From contig CAYFMN010000002.1 of NCBI GenBank assembly GCA_964344185.1, forward strand, positions 186,001 to 250,000: DNA of 64,000 nucleotides. The letters are read 5' to 3'. A program made the translations under genes and the position numbers. This DNA is from JAJDAT01 sp964344185. GTDB lineage: Bacteria > Nitrospinota > Nitrospinia > Nitrospinales > JAJDAT01. The notes beneath the pieces are model-generated. The model saw only the letters and a program-made list of their open reading frames with translations, had not been told where the DNA came from and did not search any database. Of this stretch, positions 28,200-36,376 are shown piece after piece. The stretch's first letter is position 1. Every line of letters starts with the position of its first letter.

Positions 28200-29021
28200 T
28201 TGTCTATCCAACCATCCGATTTTAAATACATTTGCGAATTCATTAAAAATGCCTCCGGTATTGTTTTGGAGCCCGGGAAAGAATATCTTGTTGAAAACCG
28301 CTTAAGTGTACTGGCGCGTAAAATAAAAATAGAAAACTTTGAAAAACTGATAGCAAAACTAAGACAAGAAGATTCCAATGATTTAAGACAAAAAGTTGTA
28401 GACGCCCTCACCACAAACGAAACCTCATTTTTTAGAGACAAACATCCTTTTGAAAGTTTGAAGTCGGCCATACTCCCAGAAATCATCAAAAAGCGCTCAG
28501 CGGTCAAACAATTGAATATATGGTGCGCTGCCAGTTCTAGCGGTCAAGAACCATACACAATAGCTATCGTGTTAAAAGAAATGTCCTACCTTCTAAATAA
28601 TTGGAAAATAAACTTTATTGCGAGCGATATTTCAGAAGAAATGCTGGAAAGGTGTCGTCAAGGAATCTATACCCAGTTGGAAATTGGACGCGGATTACCA
28701 GCCCATTTTCTTCCCAAATATTTCAACCGACACAAAAACTGTTGGCAGATAAAACAAGAACTAAGAACCATGATTGATTTCCGCCCTTTTAATCTATGTA
28801 AACAATGGCCCTATATGCCTAACATGGATATCGTGTTTTTACGTCATGTATTGGTATATTTCAATAACGATACAAAAACAGAAATTTTAGGAAAAATTCG
28901 TAGCTTATTGAAACCAGATGGATATGTGTTTTTAGGGGTTGGCGATAATCCTAAGGCATTAGATAAAAGCTTCACTCGTACCGAATTTTCAACATCTGCC
29001 TGCTACAAAATCACCTCTTAA
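28200..29021 (+). CDS. cheR: CheR-type protein-glutamate methyltransferase
   Basis: 273 residues from TTG 28200 with CGAGGA ten bases before it. The N-terminal helical domain (FKYICEFIKNASGIVLEPGK; TTNETSFFRDKHPFESLK) is followed by the SAM-binding LNIWCAASSSGQEPYTIAIV and FIASDISEEMLERCRQGIY, then NMDIVFLRHVLVYFNNDTK. CheR methylates chemoreceptor glutamates. No chemoreceptor is in the window. It probably forms an operon with the preceding receiver protein, which suggests a non-canonical signalling output. The conserved RN(V/L)L(I/V)YF is RHVLVYF here. Confidence 0.88.
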   Translation: MSIQPSDFKYICEFIKNASGIVLEPGKEYLVENRLSVLARKIKIENFEKLIAKLRQEDSNDLRQKVVDALTTNETSFFRDKHPFESLKSAILPEIIKKRSAVKQLNIWCAASSSGQEPYTIAIVLKEMSYLLNNWKINFIASDISEEMLERCRQGIYTQLEIGRGLPAHFLPKYFNRHKNCWQIKQELRTMIDFRPFNLCKQWPYMPNMDIVFLRHVLVYFNNDTKTEILGKIRSLLKPDGYVFLGVGDNPKALDKSFTRTEFSTSACYKITS

Positions 29022-29054
29022 CAATAAAATTCTAATATCGCCGCACAATATTTT

Positions 29055-29155
29055 AAGGAGACCTCTATTAATTGGCATTTTTACTGGTTTGCTATCGTCT
29101 AACCATTGAATTTTAGGCTAGGCTCCTGACCAATCTGAATTTTTAGAGGTTCCCT
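29055..29155 (+). repeat. Interspersed hairpin element, full copy 1
   Basis: About 101 bases, the inverted counterpart of 59241-59340. The ends (AAGGAGACCTCTATTAATT ... AATTTTTAGAGGTTCCCT) form imperfect terminal inverted repeats. An internal hairpin (CTAGCC/GGTTAG on the complementary strand) keeps pairing despite base changes relative to copy 2. It lies between the convergent cheR and the geranylgeranyl-reductase-family gene. Confidence 0.75.
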
Positions 29156-29159
29156 AAAA

Positions 29160-30431
29160 TTAACTTTTCAACCTCTTATTTAATATAAAACGATCAATCG
29201 CCTCCCTTGCCATTTTTAATCCAACAGAAGGCGTTGCCGTTTCTAGAAAAATTTGTTTGTACGGTTTATGACCCGATACAGAATTAAATAGGCAATCCAT
29301 GAAAATAGGATCATCCTTTCCAATTTTTAAAAGGTGATCCATAAATTCGAAGTTTAAACTCAGTTTTGTCATCCACCTTAAGACCCTCCCATAAGGAAGG
29401 TCTTGAGTCAGCTCCTTACACTCCTTGATAAAAATTTCAAAAGCCTTTTCGGAAACGCCATGGTTTATGATCGTCTTTGCCGCGTATACACCGGTCAAAC
29501 AGGCAGAATTAATCCCTTTCCCTTTATATGGACGAATTAAACCCGCCGCGTCGCCAATAGTTACATAACGACGTCCAAATAAATTTTTTGCTGGGCCAAT
29601 CGGAAATTTACCGCGAAAATAATTTAACGGATTTTCTCTACGTTTATGTTCCGGCAAAAACCTTTGAACTGGGGCGGAACGCAAGAACTCCAACATCACT
29701 TGAGATGAAACTTTACGTCCCGCCACATTAATGGAAAGATGGTCGTCTTTTGGAGTGATGGCGCCAAACTCTAAGCCGTTATACGATAGTAAAAAAGCGT
29801 GAACAGTTGGTCCCATTTCTTGAAGAAAATCTTCGCCAGGGTAAATTCTGGTTATAACTGTATTTAAGAAATCAGGTTGCTTATAGGGAGTCGCTTGTTC
29901 AAAAACCTTGCACGATCCATCGTCTAAACCAAAAGCTCCCACTACCGCCGCCGCTCGGCAATTTTCTCCTTCGCTATAGACTAAAACATCTTGATCGTTA
30001 ATTTCTACCGCCGTAACTTTGTTGTGAACTATTTCAGTGCCTGCTTCTTCCGCTTTTAACATCATAAAAGCGTCAAACTTGGACCTATTTACAGCGTAAC
30101 TTTTGCCTCCTTCGTCTCCTTTTAAATTCAAACTCATATTATCGGAGTGCAGGCAATATCTCTTGATTTCTTTTTTAATAAGGCTTGAAGGAAACTCTAA
30201 ACCTAAATTTTCGCGTAAAATATTTTCAAGGGGAGGAGAAAGAACGCCAATACACTGATTAAATTGCCGGTGTTCCTGGAATTTCTTTTGTTCAAAAATA
30301 ACAACTCGAATATTCTTGCCAAGTTTTTCCGCTTCCTTTTTTAAGGCAATAGCGCAACCGGAACCGCCCGGTCCTCCGCCAAAGATACAAATTGTATCGC
30401 CGTTTTGAATGGGTTTGAGATCGTCGCTCAT
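29160..30431 (-). CDS. Geranylgeranyl-reductase-family FAD oxidoreductase
   Basis: About 423 residues from ATG 30431 (a TTG at 30449 is also in frame). The FAD-binding Rossmann motif is ICIFGGGPGGSGCAIALKK; a second FAD contact is RYVTIGDAAGLIRPYKGKGI followed by NSACLTGVYAAK. This family saturates isoprenoid chains of lipids, quinones or chlorophylls or oxidises related substrates. The exact substrate is unknown. It lies 29 bases downstream of an SDR-DUF2867 gene on the same strand, suggesting a joint lipid or isoprenoid function (inference). The 3' end abuts an interspersed repeat. Confidence 0.82.
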   Translation of the reverse strand: MSDDLKPIQNGDTICIFGGGPGGSGCAIALKKEAEKLGKNIRVVIFEQKKFQEHRQFNQCIGVLSPPLENILRENLGLEFPSSLIKKEIKRYCLHSDNMSLNLKGDEGGKSYAVNRSKFDAFMMLKAEEAGTEIVHNKVTAVEINDQDVLVYSEGENCRAAAVVGAFGLDDGSCKVFEQATPYKQPDFLNTVITRIYPGEDFLQEMGPTVHAFLLSYNGLEFGAITPKDDHLSINVAGRKVSSQVMLEFLRSAPVQRFLPEHKRRENPLNYFRGKFPIGPAKNLFGRRYVTIGDAAGLIRPYKGKGINSACLTGVYAAKTIINHGVSEKAFEIFIKECKELTQDLPYGRVLRWMTKLSLNFEFMDHLLKIGKDDPIFMDCLFNSVSGHKPYKQIFLETATPSVGLKMAREAIDRFILNKRLKS

Positions 30432-30460
30432 CCGAGAGCCGTTTTTCAAATTTAAAAAAT

Positions 30461-31987
30461 TTATTTAGGGTCCGTCGCTTCCCTATAGAAATAATCCAAC
30501 ATACCTTTAAAAATATAAGTATGAAATTTTGACAAAACACTCCAATATAATTTTCCCCAAAAAGGATATGGAATAAAATGAGCCGTCAAAGTGAGACGCG
30601 TGTTTCCATCTTCCTCCGGATTCAGTTGAAATTGCAACCAGGAAAATCCAGGAGAAATCATTTCCGCTCTCAAAAGTAATTCTTTATTTTTCTCAAATCT
30701 TTCAACGCGCCAAAAGTCAATAAAATCTCCAACTCTTAAATTATCGGGATCGAGTCTGCCTCTTTGTAACCCAACGCCGCCTAAAAGCCGGTCGATAATT
30801 CCTCTCAACCTCCATAAAAAAATACCGTGATACCAACCGTTTTCTCCGCCAATCCGCGCGATCAGTTGAAAAACTCTTTCTGGAGATGCGGGTATATCGA
30901 TATGATGTTTTTCCGCCACAAACTCAGAAGATTCAAATTTATGCAGAGGCATAAGATCGCGCATTTTATCAGGAGGGACGTGCGCCCAATGGGAATGAAC
31001 TTGCGAGTTATCTTCCCTTTTAAGAGCTAACTCTATTGCTTCTTCAAACCCCAGAGGTTCGAAGGATACAATTTGGCAAATTTCTTTATTCCAACAAATT
31101 ACGTTGGTTTTCAGGCTATCCAACAAGAGCGAAATAATATTTACTGGAACCGAAATAAAAAAATGAAGCCAGTATGCATAAATACGGCATAAAGTAGTTA
31201 CAGGAATTGGAACCCAGGAAACATCAAAAAATTGAACTTCCTTATCAAGGATTTTTGAAAACCGGAGGATCATTTCTTTATATGAGAAAACATCCTTTCC
31301 TCCGATAGGAAACACCCCGCTAATGGATTCCCTGGCCTCCATCACCCCAACAAGATACTTAATAACATCGCGGATGGCGATTGGTTGACATTGCGAATTA
31401 AATTCTTCAAGAAAAGGTATCCATCTATTATGCAATATTAATGATTTAAGTAATTCATAAGACGCGCTACCCGCGCCAATGACGATTGCCGCGCGTAAGC
31501 GTATTACTGGGACCCTTCGGCTCGATAAAGTCGACCCCACTTCCATACGACTTCTTAGGTGAGGCGACAAACTGGCGTTCGCTTCTCCAAGTCCTCCCAG
31601 ATAAATGATTTTCTCAACGCCGCAACTCTCTGCAACTTCCGCAAAATTTTCAGCGGCCTGGCGATCGGTATCGGAGAACTTATCCTTTTTGAGCCGCATA
31701 CTATGAATAAGATAATAGGCTACTTTCACTTTATCTAAAGCGGAAACCAATTCGGATTTATCCAAACAATCGGCGTAAACAACTTCTAGGTTTGGATGTT
31801 TTAAAAGGAAAGATCTGTGGCGGTTTCTTAACATGCAACGGACAAAATAGCCGCGAGCAACGAGTTCGGGGATCAATCGTCGCGCGACATAGCCGTTTGC
31901 GCCAGTGACTAATACGATAGTACCAGACGGCAAAGGAGTCGTCGTCAAACCGTCACAGTAATGATAATTTACAGTCTCCGGGTCCAT
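30461..31987 (-). CDS. NAD(P)-dependent SDR-DUF2867 fusion protein
   Basis: 508 residues. The N-terminal atypical SDR has VLVTGANGYVARRLIPELVA as nucleotide-binding loop, AYYLIHSMR and KIIYLGGLGE. The C-terminal 150 residues are the DUF2867 lipid-binding-like fold (ERVFQLIARIGGENGWYHG, GLQRGRLDPDNLRVGDFIDF, FWGKLYWSVLSKFHTYIFKG). This two-domain layout is a known family, often annotated as epimerase or 'SDR family oxidoreductase DUF2867', without a proven reaction. A helical segment around 270-300 (WLHFFISVPVNIISLLLDSL) may associate with the membrane. Upstream partner of the FAD reductase. Confidence 0.85.
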   Translation of the reverse strand: MDPETVNYHYCDGLTTTPLPSGTIVLVTGANGYVARRLIPELVARGYFVRCMLRNRHRSFLLKHPNLEVVYADCLDKSELVSALDKVKVAYYLIHSMRLKKDKFSDTDRQAAENFAEVAESCGVEKIIYLGGLGEANASLSPHLRSRMEVGSTLSSRRVPVIRLRAAIVIGAGSASYELLKSLILHNRWIPFLEEFNSQCQPIAIRDVIKYLVGVMEARESISGVFPIGGKDVFSYKEMILRFSKILDKEVQFFDVSWVPIPVTTLCRIYAYWLHFFISVPVNIISLLLDSLKTNVICWNKEICQIVSFEPLGFEEAIELALKREDNSQVHSHWAHVPPDKMRDLMPLHKFESSEFVAEKHHIDIPASPERVFQLIARIGGENGWYHGIFLWRLRGIIDRLLGGVGLQRGRLDPDNLRVGDFIDFWRVERFEKNKELLLRAEMISPGFSWLQFQLNPEEDGNTRLTLTAHFIPYPFWGKLYWSVLSKFHTYIFKGMLDYFYREATDPK

Positions 31988-32073
31988 CTAGCCTTCCTCC
32001 CGAGAGCTGACGAGTTAAAATGAATTGACCTTAAAGCTATTTTGGCGCCTTTTAGCTCAAGACTCAATAAGGA

Positions 32074-32565
32074 TTATCCTAATAATTGAAGAACTTTTTT
32101 CCTAAGATCTTCGTTATCAAAAGGTTTGAGCATATATTGATCTACCCCTGAACTAACGGCTTTCAAAACGTTTTCTTTTTGATCTTCGGACGTCATCATC
32201 AAAAAAGGAATTTTAAATAATTCAGGATTGACTCTGATTTTTTTTATAAATTCCAAACCTGTCATCCCAGGCATATGCCAGTCGGAAATAATCAGATTAA
32301 ACGCCTGATCTGATAAAATATCCAAAGCTTTTTGACCGTTATCCGCTAATCCAATATTAGTTCTTTGAAATCCAAATTCCATCAAGGCGTCTAATAAAAT
32401 CTCTTGCATCAGTTCCGAATCGTCAACAACCAGAACCTTGGTCATTTTCAATCGTTTTTCGCGTTCTTTTCTCAGGCTTTCCCGGAGTTTTTTATTTTCC
32501 GCCCTTAACTGAAAAATCTCTTCATTTAAATCTATAATAATTTTTTCGTCAGAATCAGAAGCCAT
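32074..32565 (-). CDS. Single-domain response regulator with coiled-coil N-terminus (copy B)
   Basis: 163 residues. A charged heptad-like helix (IIDLNEEIFQLRAENKKLRE, ESLRKEREKRLKMT) precedes a CheY-type receiver: VLVVDDSELMQEILLDAL, phospho-acceptor LIISDWHMPGMTGLEF, MMTSEDQKENV and YMLKPFDNEDLRK. There is no output domain. It is a close paralogue of the next gene upstream (32629-33108), with the same layout, so a tandem duplication is clear. The coiled coil may allow dimers or docking to a kinase. Confidence 0.88.
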   Translation of the reverse strand: MASDSDEKIIIDLNEEIFQLRAENKKLRESLRKEREKRLKMTKVLVVDDSELMQEILLDALMEFGFQRTNIGLADNGQKALDILSDQAFNLIISDWHMPGMTGLEFIKKIRVNPELFKIPFLMMTSEDQKENVLKAVSSGVDQYMLKPFDNEDLRKKVLQLLG

Positions 32566-32628
32566 GGTTTCGCTAACTATTAAAATCTTTTTTCTAAATT
32601 AAAGAAGATATAGACTGTGTGTCTTAAT

Positions 32629-33108
32629 TCATCCTAACACTTGTAAAACCTTCTCCTTCAAGTCCTCAATATTAAACGGCTTAAGAATATATTGATCCAC
32701 TCCCGAACTTAGCGCTTTCAGGATATTTTGTTCCTCGTCTTCTACAGTCATCATTATAAAAGGAATTTCGAATAAATCGGGATGCGCCCTTATTTTCTGG
32801 ATGAACTGTAAACCCGTCAATCCAGGCATATACCAATCGGAAATAATCAAATCAAAGTACTGATCATACGCCATTTTCAAAGCTTTTTGACCGTTATCTG
32901 CAAATTTAATTCTGGGACGTTTGAATCCAAATTCTATCAACGCGTCAAATATTACTTCCTGCATCGATAGCGAATCGTCCACCACCAGGATTTTGGTTGT
33001 CTGAAACCGGCGTCGACGCTCCTTTTTTAGGTTCTTAAGAAGCTCTTCATTCTTTTCCTTCAGGTGAAGATTTTCGAAAATTAATTCCTCTATATTTTCG
33101 GAAGACAT
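32629..33108 (-). CDS. Single-domain response regulator with coiled-coil N-terminus (copy A)
   Basis: 159 residues, the sister of the downstream gene. The N-terminal helix (ENLHLKEKNEELLKNLKKER) is followed by VLVVDDSLSMQEVIFDALIE, phospho-acceptor LIISDWYMPGLTGLQF, MMTVEDEEQNI and YILKPFNIEDLKEK. The two copies share most receiver residues but differ in the coiled coil. The gene lies 24 bases after a 46-aa membrane ORF. Confidence 0.88.
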   Translation of the reverse strand: MSSENIEELIFENLHLKEKNEELLKNLKKERRRRFQTTKILVVDDSLSMQEVIFDALIEFGFKRPRIKFADNGQKALKMAYDQYFDLIISDWYMPGLTGLQFIQKIRAHPDLFEIPFIMMTVEDEEQNILKALSSGVDQYILKPFNIEDLKEKVLQVLG

Positions 33109-33132
33109 AATAATCCTCTTGAATTAAACCGG

Positions 33133-33273
33133 TTAGTCTAAAATATATTCAACGTAAATTATCCAACCCAACATCGAGAGAACTAATATTGTGTACCCTG
33201 TATGGACCCATATCGTGAAAAATAAATTTTCTTTTCGCTTTTTTGGAGGCTTGTTTTTTTCGTTGTCGCTCAT
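33133..33273 (-). CDS. Tiny single-pass membrane protein (46 aa)
   Basis: A short ORF from ATG 33273 to TAA 33133-33135: a lysine-rich head (MSDNEKNKPPKKRKENLFFT) and one membrane helix (WVHTGYTILVLSMLGWIIYV). The positive-inside rule puts the head in the cytoplasm. The ribosome-binding site is weak. It lies just upstream of two response regulators on the same strand. No family recognised. Confidence 0.5.
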   Translation of the reverse strand: MSDNEKNKPPKKRKENLFFTIWVHTGYTILVLSMLGWIIYVEYILD

Positions 33274-33303
33274 TTTGATATTTTGGTTGAAAAACAATAA
33301 GTT

Positions 33304-33483
33304 TTAGGTCTTTACTCGTTTCCAAAGATAGTAACCTCCGGCTACTAAAACAATCAAAAAATAAAAACCATATTCTAAAACAAACGAGTAAACATAGCCT
33401 CTGATAGCAAGTTGAATGAGAGGTCAAATTAAAATTAGAACGCCTATCGCCCCGAATATAAACAAAACCTGTCTAAAACTCAT
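33304..33483 (-). pseudogene. Tiny two-helix membrane protein with an in-frame TGA
   Basis: From ATG 33483 the frame reads MSFRQVLFIFGAIGVLILI, meets TGA at 33424-33426 (codon 20), and continues in the same frame as PLIQLAIRGYVYSFVLEYG, FYFLIVLVAGGYYLWKRVKT to TAA at 33304-33306. The sequence on both sides of the TGA is clearly membrane-protein-like. A TGG-to-TGA change (Trp lost) or a sequencing error would explain it. TGA is a normal stop elsewhere here. Confidence 0.45.
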
Positions 33484-33641
33484 TAAGTAGCTTTTAATAA
33501 ATTATCTGAAATAAAGATTACTCTATCAAATTTAAACGATATTTGTCCTTCACAAAATTATATCCAATAACGGCATTCGTTTGGATTCCATTTGGTTAAA
33601 GAGTATAATTTTTATATTACATAATCGCCAATACCTTTGGA

Positions 33642-35084
33642 ATGATGAAAACTTATTTTGTTATTTTTTTCCTCTTATTGAATCTTATTTTTACTCCAAC
33701 CTCCATAAGCGCAACTCGAGGGATTGTACCGGTCCCTATAATGGACCAAAATGGAAATCGCGTTGGTTTATACGAGGAAAGCCATGCCTTGATTATCGGT
33801 ATCAGCGAATATTCGCATTGGCCTGACCTCCCCGGAGTCGCTCAAGACATCCAAAGCATTCAACAAACTTTAGCAAATCATGGTTTTCACACGGTTGTTA
33901 ACTTAAATTCAAACTTCAACAATCTCATAGAATCCATTGAAAGTTTTATCAACCAATATGGATATAATCCCGACAATCGTCTCTTGTTTTATTTTGCCGG
34001 ACACGGACATACTTTAAAATTGGCCTATGGGGAAGAGATGGGCTATCTGGTATCGTCTAATACTCCAAATCCAAACCAAAACAAAACTGGTTTTTTGACT
34101 AAATCGTTAGACATGCAACAAATTGAAGTTTATGCCAAACGCATCCAATCTAAACACGCATTGTTTCTATTTGACAGTTGTTTTTCCGGTTCTATTTTTT
34201 CTCTAAGTAGGTCTATCCCAAAAAACATTTCAATCAAAATCAGCAAACCGGTAAGGCAATTTATCACCTCAGGCAGCAAGTATGAACAAGCGCCAGACAA
34301 AAGTATCTTTCGCGCTCAATTTGTATCGGCATTAAACGGCGAAGCTGATAGTAATGGAGACGGTTATGTAACCGGAGTGGAATTAGGAGAGTTTTTACAA
34401 AAAACTGTAGTCAATTATTCTAAAGGAACGCAACATCCACAATATGGAAAAATTCGAAGCCCTTATTTAGATAAGGGCGATTTCGTATTTTCTTTGAAAA
34501 GCTTGACCTCTCCAAATATCGATCAAGCTTCCATCGCCCCTATTCCCGTCTCCCCTAATTTAACTCCTAAAATGTCCGACTCTATTCCTTCTCCGCCGCA
34601 ACATCCTAAACAATTTGGGCATTTACAAATTAACGTTAACGTCGCCGACGCCAAAGTTAGTATCAATGGAAAACCAAAAGGGATATCCCGCCTAAACAAC
34701 CCTTTAAACATAACGAGGCTACCGGTAGGGGAAGTTTGGGTACACATTGAATCGGAAGGATATGTGCCTCTGGATTTCAGCAGCTCTATAAAAAATAATA
34801 ATTGGACAGAAGAGTGGTATTGGCTTTTTAAAGAGGAAAAAGAACGATTTGTTCATAAAGATCAAATAAAAGATATAGGAGATCTTTCAAACGTAAACGT
34901 AAGGGTTTTTACTTCCGATTCGTCAAACGAAACCAGACCGACAAGGCCTCCGCCTCGCCGAATCGAAATAATACATAAATATGATTTGCCTCGTTACAAA
35001 CGGCAAATCATTCAACGGCGACAACATCATTTGAGTCGCAAAAATAAAAAACAATATATACTAGACTATCAACGCAGACGATAG
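33642..35084 (+). CDS. Secreted orthocaspase (peptidase C14) with EF-hand loop and PEGA domain
   Basis: 480 residues with a signal peptide (MMKTYFVIFFLLLNLIFTPT...ISATR). The caspase-like domain has ALIIGISEYSHWPDLPG, the catalytic His121 in YFAGHGH and Cys180 in LFDSCFSGS. A perfect 12-residue EF-hand loop (D236-x-N238-x-D240-G-Y242-x4-E247) follows within the domain, so calcium control is likely. After a Pro-rich linker comes a PEGA-type beta domain (LQINVNVADAKVSINGKPKG; GEVWVHIESEGYVPLDF), and a very basic tail (RRIEIIHKYDLPRYKRQ and on). Metacaspase relatives cleave after Arg or Lys. An export signal means it acts outside the cytoplasm. Confidence 0.88.
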   Translation: MMKTYFVIFFLLLNLIFTPTSISATRGIVPVPIMDQNGNRVGLYEESHALIIGISEYSHWPDLPGVAQDIQSIQQTLANHGFHTVVNLNSNFNNLIESIESFINQYGYNPDNRLLFYFAGHGHTLKLAYGEEMGYLVSSNTPNPNQNKTGFLTKSLDMQQIEVYAKRIQSKHALFLFDSCFSGSIFSLSRSIPKNISIKISKPVRQFITSGSKYEQAPDKSIFRAQFVSALNGEADSNGDGYVTGVELGEFLQKTVVNYSKGTQHPQYGKIRSPYLDKGDFVFSLKSLTSPNIDQASIAPIPVSPNLTPKMSDSIPSPPQHPKQFGHLQINVNVADAKVSINGKPKGISRLNNPLNITRLPVGEVWVHIESEGYVPLDFSSSIKNNNWTEEWYWLFKEEKERFVHKDQIKDIGDLSNVNVRVFTSDSSNETRPTRPPPRRIEIIHKYDLPRYKRQIIQRRQHHLSRKNKKQYILDYQRRR

Positions 35085-35101
35085 CTTCTTACCAAGAACA
35101 A

Positions 35102-36052
35102 ATGAAAATAGTCAGTTTGCTCCCTTCATCAACGGAAATAGTTTGCCAACTTGGACTAGGCGATAAGCTTGTCGGCATTTCCCATGAGTGCGACTTTCCA
35201 GATTCTATTACACATTTGCCTCGTTTGACTTCTTCAAGAGTCGACTACTCGGGTAAAAGCGACTCAATCCATCAATCTGTAATGGAGTTGTTAAAAACTT
35301 CCGTTTCTGTTTACGATTTAAACTTGGAATTGTTAGCCGAATTAAATCCCGATTTCATCATCACCCAGGATTTATGCGATGTTTGCGCAGTTTCCTTCGA
35401 CCAAGTCCAAAGTGCTTGCAACGATTATTTAAATTCAAACGCTAAAATTATTTCTCTAAAACCCAAAACTCTAGAAAATATATGGTCGGATATAAACCGC
35501 GTCGCAAGAGAATTAGGCGTTGACGACGCAGGTTCCGCATTTATAAATCAAGCAAACCGTCGAATAGAATCGGTCCAAAACAAAATTAGCCAGGCGCAAG
35601 TTCCTAAAAAGAAAATCATAACAATCGAATGGCTCAATCCCATTATGGCGGGCGGCATGTGGGTTCCTGAAATGATCGAAATTGCCGGAGGAGAGGCGCT
35701 TTTAGTGGGAAAAGGAGATCAAGCTTTGACTCTGAACTTTGAGGCTTTGGAAAAAATAAATCCTGAAGTCGTCATAATAAAACCTTGCGGATTTAAATTA
35801 GATCAAACCATAAGAGAACTTGACGTTATTCGCAAAAATATTCCCTGGAAAAATTGGCAAGCTTATAAAGAAAACAAAGTTTTTCTTGTGGATGGCAATG
35901 CTTACTTCAACAGACCCGGCCCAAGGATTTTAGATTCCATAGAAATTCTCGCTTATTGCGCTTTTTCAGACTTATTTTCGGAGTTCAAGGAAAGGTTTAC
36001 GAATAAACTCATCCAGTTAGAAAACTTGGGATTACCCTCTCATATTACTTAA
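35102..36052 (+). CDS. Cobalamin-binding protein, BtuF-like without signal peptide
   Basis: 316 residues starting directly with the mature fold (MKIVSLLPSSTEIVCQLGLG), so it is cytoplasmic unlike BtuF. The periplasmic-binding-protein class III layout is clear: VGISHECDFP, DLLAELNPDFIITQDLCDVC, an intervening long helix, ITIEWLNPIMAGGMWVPEMI, NPEVVIIKPCGF and YFNRPGPRILDS. This signal-less subgroup is usually called 'cobalamin-binding protein'. Its real ligand is not settled. It is worth noting because the window also encodes a B12-dependent photoreceptor. It follows the orthocaspase gene by 17 bases. Confidence 0.82.
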   Translation: MKIVSLLPSSTEIVCQLGLGDKLVGISHECDFPDSITHLPRLTSSRVDYSGKSDSIHQSVMELLKTSVSVYDLNLELLAELNPDFIITQDLCDVCAVSFDQVQSACNDYLNSNAKIISLKPKTLENIWSDINRVARELGVDDAGSAFINQANRRIESVQNKISQAQVPKKKIITIEWLNPIMAGGMWVPEMIEIAGGEALLVGKGDQALTLNFEALEKINPEVVIIKPCGFKLDQTIRELDVIRKNIPWKNWQAYKENKVFLVDGNAYFNRPGPRILDSIEILAYCAFSDLFSEFKERFTNKLIQLENLGLPSHIT

Positions 36053-36063
36053 AAAATCTCAAA

Positions 36064-36348
36064 ATGAATTCTTCCGTAGACAGAAAGTCTATTAAAAAAG
36101 ATTGGGCAAAAAGAAACTACTCCTGCGGTTTGTTTGTAGACCCGCCAGGTCAATGCTGGGAGGATTTTGTCCATTCGGTAGACGAATTGGTTATAGTAAT
36201 GGAAGGAGAACTGGAAATTGAAATGGATGGGGAAAAAATCCATCCAAAAATTGGAGAAGAGGTTTTCATTCCACGTCAAGTTTATCACTCGGTCCGGAAC
36301 ATTGGGAAGATATCAGCGCGTTGGCTTTATGGATATAAAAACATCTAG
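36064..36348 (+). CDS. Small cupin-domain protein
   Basis: 94 residues forming a single cupin barrel: DELVIVMEGELEIEMDGEKI, HPKIGEEVFIPRQVYHSVRN. The metal-ligand set is reduced (no HxH in the first motif), so it may be a non-enzymatic or weak metal-binding cupin. It lies 11 bases after the cobalamin-binding protein gene and may be co-transcribed. Confidence 0.75.
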   Translation: MNSSVDRKSIKKDWAKRNYSCGLFVDPPGQCWEDFVHSVDELVIVMEGELEIEMDGEKIHPKIGEEVFIPRQVYHSVRNIGKISARWLYGYKNI

Positions 36349-36376
36349 CATTTCTCTTCAAGTAAATAGAATTAAC

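Noticed and set aside
33424..33426. TGA read as tryptophan or selenocysteine
   Set aside because: TGA ends other genes here (for example the HAD gene at 7153), and no selenocysteine insertion hairpin was seen.
33149..33427. 92-codon minus-strand open frame
   Set aside because: It overlaps two short membrane ORFs in other frames that look like real proteins, while its own product has scrambled composition and no start signal.
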